Source: an uncultured Collinsella sp.
GTDB lineage: Bacteria > Actinomycetota > Coriobacteriia > Coriobacteriales > Coriobacteriaceae
DNA: 52,142 bases
NCBI GenBank assembly: GCA_900754745.1
Contig: CAAEEB010000069.1
Coordinates: 1 to 52,142 of the forward strand
Direction: 5' to 3'
Part shown: positions 45,329 to 52,142 of the stretch, piece by piece
Position numbering within the stretch: position 1 is the first letter of the stretch
How the letters are laid out: each line of letters starts with the position of its first letter
Position numbers and translations under genes: made by a program
The notes under the pieces: generated by a model
Seen by the model: the letters and a program-made list of their open reading frames with translations, nothing else
The model's database searches: none
Told to the model about the DNA's origin: nothing

Positions 45329-46693
45329 CTAAACGTCAAGATGCGCACAATCAAGCGCCTTTTTGATAAGAGGGACAGATCGATCAGCCAAATACAACGG
45401 AATGTTGAGCACCCCGTCGTCGAGCTTTAGATTCTTAAGTGAGTAGCGGACCCTCAGTGGAGTCGTCTCCGCATGCTTGTCGGCATAGTACTTAAGGCTC
45501 TTGGAATGAACGACCTCTCCCGATTTGACCTCGACGGGAACGATTTCGTTTCCGACCTGAATCAAAAAATCGACTTCGTGCTTCGGCTTCTCGTTTGTCC
45601 AATAACGCGGAGCAGCATCTAACTGTGAAAGTAATGCCTGAAGCACATAGTTCTCGGCGAACGAACCTTTGAACTCCGAAAATAGCGCATCCGAGATGGC
45701 AAAAGCGGACGCATCCAGCCTTGCCATGCGGCGCAGCAAGCCGACATCAAGACAGTAGACTTTAAATGCCTTGAGGTCATCGTACGCAGAGAGCGGCACA
45801 CCACCGGCAGCATTAAGGCGAACCGCCGTGATGAGCCCAGCATCGGCAAGCCATTCCAGAGCATCCTCGTATTCTCGAGCACGAGCCCCCTCGCGCACCG
45901 CACCCCAAACGAACTTTTTATTCTCGCGCGCCAACTGAGTTGGAATCGAGTTCCATATTTGCGAAAGCTTGGCGAACTGCGCACGGCCACCATGCTTGGC
46001 AAAATCGCGCTCGTAGGAATCCAAGAGATCGGACAACACCTTATCGACCTGAACGATATCGCCCGTCTCCACCCACCGACCAAGGGCCTCTGGCATGCCG
46101 CCACATGCAAAATAACGACGAAGATGCTCGACGAGACGGATATGGAAGAAATCGGGCACTTTCTCGATCTGATCCAGGCCGCCAAGGTATTCGTCGTAGT
46201 TTGCAGCGCCCTCGGCTTTCAGAAACTCGGAAAAGCTCATAGGGTGCATCTCCATGAACTCGACCTTTCCCACCGGAAAAGCGCTGGTCTCACGGGACAA
46301 GCGAACGCCCAACAAAGACCCTGCGCATGCGACGTGATACTCGGGGGCCTCGTCACAGAAGTATTTAAGGGCGCCGACTGCAGAAGGACAATCCTGGATC
46401 TCATCAATAATAAGCAGCGTCTCGCCGGGATCGATAGGCTGTCCAAGTGCCAGGGAAAGGTTTGAGATGATCCGCCGAGGATCGCGCGTACCTTCGAAAA
46501 ACTGAGCGTACTCGCTCCGTACCCCAGGTGACGGTTCCTCGAGCGTCAGATACACAAAATTGCGGTACGAGGTTCGACCGAACTCCTTAAGCGCCCACGT
46601 CTTTCCAACCTGGCGCGCCCCCTTAAGGATAAGCGGCTTACGATATTCCGACGCTTTCCAAGCGTTAAGCTTGGCAATGATATCTCGCTGCAT
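45329..46693 (-). CDS. ATP-binding protein with DUF4143 domain
   Basis: A 454-aa AAA-type ATPase. The P-loop is LKGARQVGKTWALKEF (about 24-38), Walker B is LLIIDEIQDCPSAVGALK, and GSLLGVRLS follows. The C-terminus (about 310-454) is the DUF4143 nuclease-like domain with NYVLQALLSQL, EVDFLIQVGNEIVPVEVKSG, which has the E/D...ExK pattern of a restriction-endonuclease-like fold. Such proteins are common accessory genes; roles in defence have been proposed, not shown. GGGAGG precedes the ATG. A long inverted repeat covers its promoter region. Confidence 0.9.
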   Translation of the reverse strand: MQRDIIAKLNAWKASEYRKPLILKGARQVGKTWALKEFGRTSYRNFVYLTLEEPSPGVRSEYAQFFEGTRDPRRIISNLSLALGQPIDPGETLLIIDEIQDCPSAVGALKYFCDEAPEYHVACAGSLLGVRLSRETSAFPVGKVEFMEMHPMSFSEFLKAEGAANYDEYLGGLDQIEKVPDFFHIRLVEHLRRYFACGGMPEALGRWVETGDIVQVDKVLSDLLDSYERDFAKHGGRAQFAKLSQIWNSIPTQLARENKKFVWGAVREGARAREYEDALEWLADAGLITAVRLNAAGGVPLSAYDDLKAFKVYCLDVGLLRRMARLDASAFAISDALFSEFKGSFAENYVLQALLSQLDAAPRYWTNEKPKHEVDFLIQVGNEIVPVEVKSGEVVHSKSLKYYADKHAETTPLRVRYSLKNLKLDDGVLNIPLYLADRSVPLIKKALDCAHLDV

Positions 46694-46715
46694 GACCGAA
46701 CCTCCCGCAAAGAAA

Positions 46716-46786
46716 CTTCCGTAAACGTGATATTTCCCACATTTTACCCCAGGGAAAACGTGATGTTTATCACATTTACGGAAGTA
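46716..46786. promoter_or_regulatory. Inverted repeat over the DUF4143 gene promoter
   Basis: 18-bp arms ACTTCCGTAAACGTGATA (46716-46733) and TATCACATTTACGGAAGT (46769-46786), one mismatch, enclose a shorter TTTCCC/GGGAAA repeat. It starts 23 bp upstream of the gene's start codon, as an operator would. Confidence 0.75.
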
Positions 46787-46823
46787 TTAAGCTCAGTTCG
46801 CCACACTTTCATCACATTCAAAA

Positions 46824-46850
46824 GACGGAGGCGCTATTTGCGCCTCCGTC
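46824..46850 (-). terminator. Terminator of the gatCAB operon
   Basis: Perfect 11-bp arms GACGGAGGCGC (46824-46834) and GCGCCTCCGTC (46840-46850), then TTTTG on the minus strand. It lies 195 bp past the gatB stop, with the 143-bp nested palindrome between. Confidence 0.8.
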
Positions 46851-46895
46851 ACCATCTTTCTATCAGCCCACCTGACCCGAACGGCCGAGTCGTCT

Positions 46896-47038
46896 GGCCG
46901 GGGAAGCCCCGAGTCGCCGGGGTGTTTGCTCCAAATGAGTTCCGCATGCAAAGAAGGCCACTAAATGTGGCCTTCGTCTTGCATAGGACTGTTTGAAATT
47001 TGGAGGAAACACCCCGGCGACTCGGGGCTTCCCCGGCC
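46896..47038. repeat. 143-bp nested palindrome after gatB
   Basis: Outer arms 46896-46936 and 46998-47038 are 41 bp with one mismatch. Inner stem GAAGGCCAC (46953-46961) / GTGGCCTTC (46967-46975) lies in the middle. It starts 6 bp after the gatB stop. Same architecture as 25126-25259, different sequence. Confidence 0.9.
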
Positions 47039-47044
47039 TCGCAG

Positions 47045-48721
47045 CTACGAGAGCGACGTTCTCAGCAACTCGTTGAAAAGCTTCGGGTTGCCCTTGCCAC
47101 GGCTGGCCTTCATGCACTGGCCCACCAAAAAGCCGATGACCTTCTGGTTGCCGTCGCGGTACTGTTGCGCCTGCTCGGCACAGTTTGCCAGTACCTCGTC
47201 CACGATCGGCTGCAGCGCACCGGCATCGCTCACCTGGCGCATGCCGCGCTCGTCGACAATCTTGTTGGGATCGTCGCCGGTCTGGGCCATGGCCTCAAAG
47301 ACCTCGTGCGCCTGGTTGGAGCTGATGGCGTCGGTCGCCAGCAGCTTAGCAAGTGCGGCCACCTGGGCCGGCGCGATGCCGGACTCGGCAAGCGACACGC
47401 CCGCGCCCTTAAGGTAGGCGATCATCTCGTTGACCAGCAAGTTCGCGACCGTCTGGGCCTCCTTGCCAGCCATACCGGCAGCAGCGGCCTCAAAGAACTC
47501 GGCAAACTCGGGGTCGCCGGCAATCTGCTCGGCGTCTGCCGCCTTAATGCCAAAATCTGCCTCAAAGCGGGCGCGCTTGGCATCGGGCAGCTCGGGGATC
47601 TCGCCACGGCAGCGGTCGATAAACTCGTCGTCCAGGTCGAACGGCGCCAGGTCGGGATCGGGGAACAGACGATAGTCGTCAGCCGTCTCCTTCACGCGCA
47701 TGACCACGGTGCGCTTGCGGCTGGGCTCCCAGTGGCGGGTCTCCTGATAGATGATGCCGCCCTCCTCGAGCACCTCGGCCTGGCGGCAGATCTCGTAGGC
47801 AAGGCCGTCGTGCAGACTCTTAAACGAGTTGAGGTTCTTGAGCTCAGTCTTGGTGCCCAGCTTGGTCTCGCCGCGGCGACGCAGCGACACGTTACCGTCG
47901 CAGCGCATGGAGCCCTTCTCCATGGAGCAGTCGGAAATGCCCAGCGTCACAAAGATGCGACGAAGCTTCTCCATAAACAGGCGAGCCTCCTCGGGCGTGC
48001 GCAGGTCGGGCTCGGTGACGAGCTCGATGAGCGGCGTGCCGCAGCGGTTGTAGTCGACGAGCGACTCGGCCGCGGCGGTAATGCGGCCCTCGGCACCGCC
48101 CACGTGCACCATCTTGGCGGCGTCTTCCTCCATGTGGATGCGCAGGATGCGGATGGGTACCGTGTAGGAACCGTCCTCGCGGCGCTCGGGCATCTGCAGG
48201 TTGGACGCGTCATAGCTAGCCAGGTGACCGTCGCGCTGGTTACCCTCGCGCATGGTCGACGTCATGGACGTGGACAGGCCCTCGGCGTTGGCCGAAGCGC
48301 TCGCCAGGCTCTGGGCCTCGGCCTCGCCAAACGCGCAGTCGGGGCGCTCGGCGGCACCGCGACCGGTCACGTCAAGATCCAGGTGGCCGTACATGGCAAA
48401 GGCGACCGGACCCTGCGTGGTCTGGAAGTTCTTGGCCATATCGGGATAGAAGTAGTGCTTGCGGTAGAACATCGAGTGGCGCTGAATCTCGCAGTTGGTG
48501 GCAAGACCGGCCTTGACGATGCTCTCGATGGCGCGCTTGTTGGGCACCGGCAGTGCGCCGGGCAGGCCCAGGCACACCGGGCACACGTTGGCGTTGGGCT
48601 CGTCATCGTGGCTGAGCTTGCAGTTGCAGAACATCTTGGTATCGAGTGCGGTGAGCTCGGTATGGATCTCCAGGCCAATCACGGCCTCCCAATCCTGCAG
48701 GACCTCGGAAAGCTCCTTCAT
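47045..48721 (-). CDS. gatB: Asp/Glu-tRNA amidotransferase subunit B
   Basis: Binds mischarged Glu-tRNA(Gln) or Asp-tRNA(Asn) and transamidates it with ammonia from GatA. The 558-aa product has family motifs WEAVIGLEIHTEL, RKHYFYPDMAKNFQ, RIHMEEDAAKMVH and the tail domain QVIGFLVGQCMKASRGKGNP. At residues 120-186 it carries about 65 extra residues, rich in Ala, Ser and Glu, before RILRIHMEED. This explains why it is 558 rather than about 480 aa. The 1-nt overlap with gatA shows coupling. Confidence 0.96.
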   Translation of the reverse strand: MKELSEVLQDWEAVIGLEIHTELTALDTKMFCNCKLSHDDEPNANVCPVCLGLPGALPVPNKRAIESIVKAGLATNCEIQRHSMFYRKHYFYPDMAKNFQTTQGPVAFAMYGHLDLDVTGRGAAERPDCAFGEAEAQSLASASANAEGLSTSMTSTMREGNQRDGHLASYDASNLQMPERREDGSYTVPIRILRIHMEEDAAKMVHVGGAEGRITAAAESLVDYNRCGTPLIELVTEPDLRTPEEARLFMEKLRRIFVTLGISDCSMEKGSMRCDGNVSLRRRGETKLGTKTELKNLNSFKSLHDGLAYEICRQAEVLEEGGIIYQETRHWEPSRKRTVVMRVKETADDYRLFPDPDLAPFDLDDEFIDRCRGEIPELPDAKRARFEADFGIKAADAEQIAGDPEFAEFFEAAAAGMAGKEAQTVANLLVNEMIAYLKGAGVSLAESGIAPAQVAALAKLLATDAISSNQAHEVFEAMAQTGDDPNKIVDERGMRQVSDAGALQPIVDEVLANCAEQAQQYRDGNQKVIGFLVGQCMKASRGKGNPKLFNELLRTSLS

Positions 48722-50235
48722 TACAGCTCACCTCCCTTCCCGGCAAAATCGGGCGCGACGGAAAGCGCGGGCGCACCCGTGACGGCATCGGCAAAGCCGC
48801 GCTCCAGGGCGCGGGCAAACGTGAGCAGCTGACGGTCCTTAAAGGCCGGACCAACCAGCTGGGTAGAAACGGGCAGCTTGCTGTCCTCGCCCAGACCCAG
48901 CGGCACCGAGATACCACCGTTGCCGCAAATGTTGAGCGAGATGGTGTACAGGTCCGAAAGATACATCTGCGTGGGGTCGCTGATCTCGCCAAACTTAAAG
49001 GCCGTACGCGGCGAGGCGGGCATGAGGATGGTGTCCACCTTGGCATACGCGGCGTCGTAGTCCTGCGTGATGAGCGTGCGGGCCTTTTGCGCAGCGTAGT
49101 AGTACTTGTCGTACACACCCGAGCTCAGCAGGTAGGCGCCGAGCATCTGACGACGCTTGGCCTCGGCACCAAAGCCGTGGGCACGCGAAAGCGAGCTCTG
49201 GTCGGACAGGTTGGCGCAGCCCTCCTCCTGATAGCCATAGCGAATGCCGTCGAAGCGGGCCAGGTTGGAGAACGCCTCGGCCGGGCCGATGACGTAGTAG
49301 GCGGCGATGGCGGCGTCCAGGTGCGGCAGGTCGACCTCGACCAGCTCGGCACCCTGGTTCTGCAGCTCCTGAGCGGCGCGCTGAACAGCGGCCTTAACCT
49401 CGGGCGTCAGGCCCTCGGCCTCCATAAACGCGGGGATGATGCCCACGCGCTTGCCCTCGATGTTGTCGTTGAGATGCTCGGTAAAGTCGACGGCACAGTC
49501 CTGGCTGGTGCAGTCGTACGGATCGTGGCCCGCGCCGGTAAGCGCGTTCATGGCCAGCGCGACGTCCTCGACCGTGCGGCCGAAGGGGCCAACCTGGTCG
49601 AGCGACGAGCCAAAGGCCACCACGCCGTAGCGGCTCACGGCGCCATACGTGGGCTTAAAGCCCACCACGCCGCAGAGCGACGCCGGCTGGCGAATGGAGC
49701 CGCCGGTGTCAGAGCCCAGCGAAAGCGCGACCTCGCCCGCGGCGACGGCAGCAGCGGAGCCGCCCGAGGAGCCGCCGGGCACGCGCTCGGTATCCCAGGG
49801 GTTGTTGGTGCGGTGGAAGGCCGAGCTCTCGGTAGAGCTACCAAAGGCGAACTCGTCCATGTTGGCCTTGCCCATGGGCAGGCAGCCGGCGTCGAGCATG
49901 CGCTGGACGCAGGTGGCGGTGTAGACGCTCTGGTAGTTCTCGAGCATGCGGGAAGCGCAGGTGGTGCGCGTGCCCACGAGGTTCATGTTGTCCTTGATAG
50001 CCAGCGGCACGCCCGCGAGCGGGGGCAGCGGCTTTCCGGCGGCACGGTCGGCATCCACGCGCGCGGCAGCCTCGAGCGCAAGCTCGGGCGACACCTGCAG
50101 GAATGCCTGGACCCCGCCCTCGCGCGCCTCGATGGCGGCAAGGGAGGCCTGGGCCACCTCGGTAGCGGTAAAGTCGCCGGTGGCAACGCCCGCGGCGATC
50201 TGGGCGGCGGTAAGGGAATCGATGCTCTGTGCCAT
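48721..50235 (-). CDS. gatA: Asp/Glu-tRNA amidotransferase subunit A
   Basis: The glutaminase subunit, 504 aa, an amidase-family enzyme. The Ser-cisSer-Lys triad is seen in IKDNMN (Lys), RVPGGSSGGSAAAVAAG and GSDTGGSIRQPASLCG. Length and the region AFGSSLDQVGPFGRTVEDV fit. It overlaps gatB and gatC by one base each. Confidence 0.97.
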   Translation of the reverse strand: MAQSIDSLTAAQIAAGVATGDFTATEVAQASLAAIEAREGGVQAFLQVSPELALEAAARVDADRAAGKPLPPLAGVPLAIKDNMNLVGTRTTCASRMLENYQSVYTATCVQRMLDAGCLPMGKANMDEFAFGSSTESSAFHRTNNPWDTERVPGGSSGGSAAAVAAGEVALSLGSDTGGSIRQPASLCGVVGFKPTYGAVSRYGVVAFGSSLDQVGPFGRTVEDVALAMNALTGAGHDPYDCTSQDCAVDFTEHLNDNIEGKRVGIIPAFMEAEGLTPEVKAAVQRAAQELQNQGAELVEVDLPHLDAAIAAYYVIGPAEAFSNLARFDGIRYGYQEEGCANLSDQSSLSRAHGFGAEAKRRQMLGAYLLSSGVYDKYYYAAQKARTLITQDYDAAYAKVDTILMPASPRTAFKFGEISDPTQMYLSDLYTISLNICGNGGISVPLGLGEDSKLPVSTQLVGPAFKDRQLLTFARALERGFADAVTGAPALSVAPDFAGKGGEL

Positions 50236-50546
50236 TACTCGCTCTCCCCCTCTCCCAAAATGGACGGCACGCGGAAGTAGCGGTCGCGCGCGCTGCCGGC
50301 GTTTTCCAGCGCAACGTCGAGCGGCAGGTCGCGCTCGGGCTCGCGCAGGTCGTCGCCCATCACGTTGGACAGGCTTCCGATGGGATGGAACGTGGGCTCC
50401 ACGTCGGGCAAGTCATATTGCAAGACGGGCTCGAGCATCTGGACGGCGTCGTTCATGTAGGACGTCATCTGGGTGAGCTCGTCATCGGTCAGTGCGATCT
50501 TTGCGTACTCGGCGATGCCGCGCACATCTTTCTCGCTGAGTGCCAT
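50235..50546 (-). CDS. gatC: Asp/Glu-tRNA amidotransferase subunit C
   Basis: 103 aa, the small subunit that stabilises GatA-GatB. It starts MALSEKDVRGIAEYAKIALTDDEL and includes the DLPDVEPTFHP belt. AAGGGAGCG precedes the ATG at 50546; 6 upstream codons are unsupported. First gene of gatCAB, whose operon order is standard. Confidence 0.95.
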   Translation of the reverse strand: MALSEKDVRGIAEYAKIALTDDELTQMTSYMNDAVQMLEPVLQYDLPDVEPTFHPIGSLSNVMGDDLREPERDLPLDVALENAGSARDRYFRVPSILGEGESE

Positions 50547-50682
50547 AGGCGCTCCCTTCCGCATAACAGTTAAACCGCTCTAGTATACAGGGCAACGCCG
50601 GCTTGGAGCAGGCGCTTTACCCAAATGCAGCGAAAACGTAACGAGGGCGGCGGTTGTCAGGGCATGGTCCGGCGGTTCTACA

Positions 50683-50778
50683 GCGAAACCGCACCGTCCA
50701 TAGCGAAAACCGTCTCGCCCGCAATGAAAACCACGCCGCCCACAACGAAAGCCGTCCCGCCCGCAACGAAAACCATCA
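50683..50778. repeat. 21-bp tandem repeats between sortase and gatC
   Basis: Units start at 50703, 50724, 50745 and 50766, each 21 bp (an earlier 20-bp unit starts at 50683), with consensus near GAAAACCGTCCCGCCCGCA. In frame on the minus strand it would read as a Gly-Phe-Arg-Cys-Gly-Arg heptapeptide repeat, but no ribosome site supports translation. Confidence 0.8.
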
Positions 50779-50834
50779 CAACATTCGACGCTTTTCTTCA
50801 AAATCGCGATTTTCATCGAATGTTGTGATGGTTT
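50770..50834. repeat. 65-bp nested inverted repeat
   Basis: Perfect 19-bp arms 50770-50788 and 50816-50834 enclose a 14-bp palindrome AAAATCGCGATTTT (50800-50813). It lies at the end of the 21-bp array and just before the second copy of the 33-bp dispersed hairpin. Confidence 0.88.
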
Positions 50835-50845
50835 GGAAGTTCCGG

Positions 50846-50878
50846 CCACCACAAAGGTGCCTGTCCCCATTGTGGTGG
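50846..50878 (-). repeat. 33-bp dispersed hairpin, copy 2
   Basis: Same element as 15309-15341, with 32 of 33 bases identical on the opposite strand. It is 14 bp past the sortase stop, in the same orientation relative to the gene as copy 1 is to murT-gatD. Confidence 0.85.
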
Positions 50879-50892
50879 TTCTGAACGATGCT

Positions 50893-51831
50893 CTATGCCG
50901 AGGCCTTGGCCTTGCGGCGCTTGCGGACCGCATGGATCACGATGTCCAGCAGCAACAGCACAATGGCCACGACCACGATGAGCACGGCAAACTCGCGCTT
51001 GCCCCAGTGGCGACCAGCCAGCGACTTTTGCTTGTCGACGTCCTTCTTGTTGTACTTGGTGCGCACGCAATGCACCAGCAGGCGATGGTCGTTCACGCCG
51101 TAGGGCGTGCAGGTGACGAGCGTCACCTTGTCGGCGCCGGGCTCGATAGTCAGCGACTCCATCTCCTCGGGCAGCACCACCTCGGAGTCCACCATCTTAT
51201 AGGCAAGCGTCTTGCTCATGGTGTGCAGCAGCACCAGGTCGCCGGGCTCCAGCGAGTGGATGTCGTCGAACATGCTTAGGTTGCGCATGCCCGAGTGCGC
51301 GGTGAGCACACAATGCGTCGAGGTACCGCCCACCGGTAGGCTCGTGCCCTCCAGGTGGCCGACGCCCGCCATGAGGACTTCCTCGCTCGTACCGTGGTAA
51401 ATGGGCATGCTCACGTCGATGGAGGGGATCTCGACCCAGCTCATCATGGGGTCGCGGTCAAAGATGAGCTGCTGAGCGTAGGGCTCGATCTGGTCGGCGG
51501 GGAGCTCGGTGGCCTCGCCCGCCAGTTGCTCGTTAAAGGAGCGCGCCTGGAGCAGGATGCGCTCGCGCTCCTCGGCAGACAGCGCGTCCACGGTGCTGGA
51601 CACAGTGCTGATCTGGTTGAACACGCCCGAGGCCTCGAGCCGGTCCAAGATCCAAGGCCAGGTCATAAGGCCCACGCCAATAAGGATGATGACGATGGTG
51701 ATGAGCCGGTCAGCCCAGCGCGGCAGTCGCTTGCGACGGCGCTTGGGCTTTGGCTGAGGTTTGGGCTGAGGGCTTGAGCCGCCGTTGTCCGCGGCGTTAT
51801 TGCTCTTCATATGTTTGGCGCCCTGCACCAT
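50893..51831 (-). CDS. Class C sortase
   Basis: A 312-aa membrane-bound transpeptidase that polymerises pilins. It has a basic, Pro-rich N-terminus, a membrane helix at about 43-61, the catalytic domain (His179 in TAHSGM, Cys241 in TLVTCTPYG, Arg250 in DHRLLV), and a second membrane helix at about 282-300 ending in a Lys/Arg tail. The DPMMSW segment near residue 127 sits where class C sortases have a lid. AGGAG stands 8 bp before the ATG; MKSNN at 51810 is another start. No pilin gene is in the window on this side, so pilins may lie beyond the right edge. Confidence 0.93.
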   Translation of the reverse strand: MVQGAKHMKSNNAADNGGSSPQPKPQPKPKRRRKRLPRWADRLITIVIILIGVGLMTWPWILDRLEASGVFNQISTVSSTVDALSAEERERILLQARSFNEQLAGEATELPADQIEPYAQQLIFDRDPMMSWVEIPSIDVSMPIYHGTSEEVLMAGVGHLEGTSLPVGGTSTHCVLTAHSGMRNLSMFDDIHSLEPGDLVLLHTMSKTLAYKMVDSEVVLPEEMESLTIEPGADKVTLVTCTPYGVNDHRLLVHCVRTKYNKKDVDKQKSLAGRHWGKREFAVLIVVVAIVLLLLDIVIHAVRKRRKAKASA

Positions 51832-51987
51832 CGCCGGTCACTCCTCTACAACTCAAGTTGTCTAAACAAATAATAGCCGATTAGCGAGCTTCCACGCCAG
51901 ACAACGCAGCCAGACTGCACCGCCCAGTCGAGGATAAGCCCGCATTTGAGTTTTCAAAATGTCCCGGATCGGCGGGGCGATTCGGGA

Positions 51988-51993
51988 TACAAT
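51988..51993 (+). promoter_or_regulatory. Candidate -10 box for the edge ncRNA
   Basis: TACAAT preceded by GGGA, an extended -10 form. It would start a transcript near 52000, which matches the first base of the folded RNA below. No -35 is obvious. Confidence 0.4.
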
Positions 51994-51999
51994 ATCAAT

Positions 52000-52098
52000 A
52001 GAAAACGACTCACCCCGCGTAAATGTTTGGGAGCGCGGGCGGCCTAGTTTTCTGGTTTTGTTAAATGCCCGGGCCTCTAACCCCGGGCATTCTTATTT
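52000..52098 (+). ncRNA. Probable structured small RNA or leader with terminator
   Basis: A ~95-nt segment that can fold twice. First, outer stem AGAAAAC (52000-52006) / GTTTTCT (52047-52053) with inner stem CCCGCG (52014-52019) / CGCGGG (52034-52039). Then a terminator AATGCCCGGG (52064-52073) / CCCGGGCATT (52082-52091) followed by CTTATTT. The fold starts exactly where the -10 predicts. Family not recognised. It could be a free RNA or a riboswitch for a gene past the right edge. Confidence 0.5.
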
Positions 52099-52118
52099 GC
52101 GCTTGTTGCGGCGCAAAT
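52095..52118 (+). terminator. Hairpin at the window edge
   Basis: Perfect 8-bp arms ATTTGCGC (52095-52102) and GCGCAAAT (52111-52118), directly after the preceding terminator. May be a back-up terminator or the start of another element cut by the edge. Confidence 0.5.
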
Positions 52119-52142
52119 GCCTTCTACCGTCCGCACCGCGCG

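Noticed and set aside
47000..48832. Plus-strand ORF of 610 aa over gatB
   Set aside because: Antisense shadow of gatB.
50580..50933. Minus-strand ORF of 117 aa with a GFRCGR heptapeptide repeat
   Set aside because: The repeat comes from the 21-bp DNA array. There is no ribosome site, and the ORF runs across two other repeat elements and into the sortase gene.

Overview
The window is about 52 kb of GC-rich (roughly 60%) bacterial chromosome. Gene content points to the class Coriobacteriia (Actinomycetota), most likely a gut Collinsella-like organism: a type III glutamine synthetase, a MurT-GatD lipid II amidation enzyme, GatCAB, an EFR1-type flavodoxin-ferredoxin, an anaerobic dehydrogenase set, a short B12-dependent MetH with a separate reactivation protein, and a class C sortase. 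The genus is inferred; the sequence alone does not prove it. Long ORFs antisense to real genes are frequent because of the GC bias and were left out.

Layout. 1-5.5 kb: guaA, cytosolic asparaginase, a small XRE regulator divergent from a degenerate HAD-like gene across a perfect 24-bp palindrome, a DUF1648 membrane protein and ychF. 5.5-10.5 kb: redox block (four-cluster ferredoxin, 2-hydroxyacid dehydrogenase, glycerol dehydrogenase, Fe-alcohol dehydrogenase). 11-15.3 kb: two tandem helical-repeat paralogues followed by a murT-gatD gene fused into one ORF. 15.3-16 kb: dispersed hairpin repeats and tRNA-Glu with a duplicated 3' end. 16-19 kb: EFR1 protein and glnN. 19.4-25.1 kb: metF, MetH reactivation protein, metH and a UPF0210 protein. 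25.1-30 kb: a 134-bp nested palindrome, a methyltransferase with foreign-looking codon use, yhbY, and a 999-aa ATPase/winged-helix/BTAD regulator. 30-35.2 kb: amino-sugar genes (nagB, crr-like EIIA, glmM), rpsI-rplM and a patatin lipase. 35.3-36.3 kb: a 62-bp-period tandem array, T-arm-like repeats and ssrA (tmRNA). 36.5-40.4 kb: a hypothetical gene, a RelB-like/PIN toxin-antitoxin pair and a P-type metal ATPase with a small membrane partner. 40.5-46.7 kb: a two-gene ABC exporter-fold system divergent from an AraC regulator, then a DUF4143 ATPase. 46.8-52.1 kb: a 143-bp nested palindrome, gatCAB, a repeat cluster, a class C sortase and a probable structured small RNA at the right edge.

How the parts work together. 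Methionine/one-carbon metabolism runs metF to cobalamin metH, with the reactivation domain as a separate overlapping gene. nagB, the EIIA protein and glmM connect sugar uptake to cell-wall precursors. MurT-GatD amidates lipid II, and glnN and GatCAB are further glutamine-dependent systems in the same window. The most unusual material is non-coding. Nested long inverted repeats sit within 20 bp of stop codons. A 33-bp hairpin occurs twice in the same orientation after unrelated genes. Two short GC-rich elements, one beside tRNA-Glu and one beside ssrA, share a hairpin core and carry fragments of the neighbouring RNA's 3' end. A strictly periodic 62-bp array lies upstream of the patatin gene. 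These could represent undescribed mobile or regulatory repeat families.
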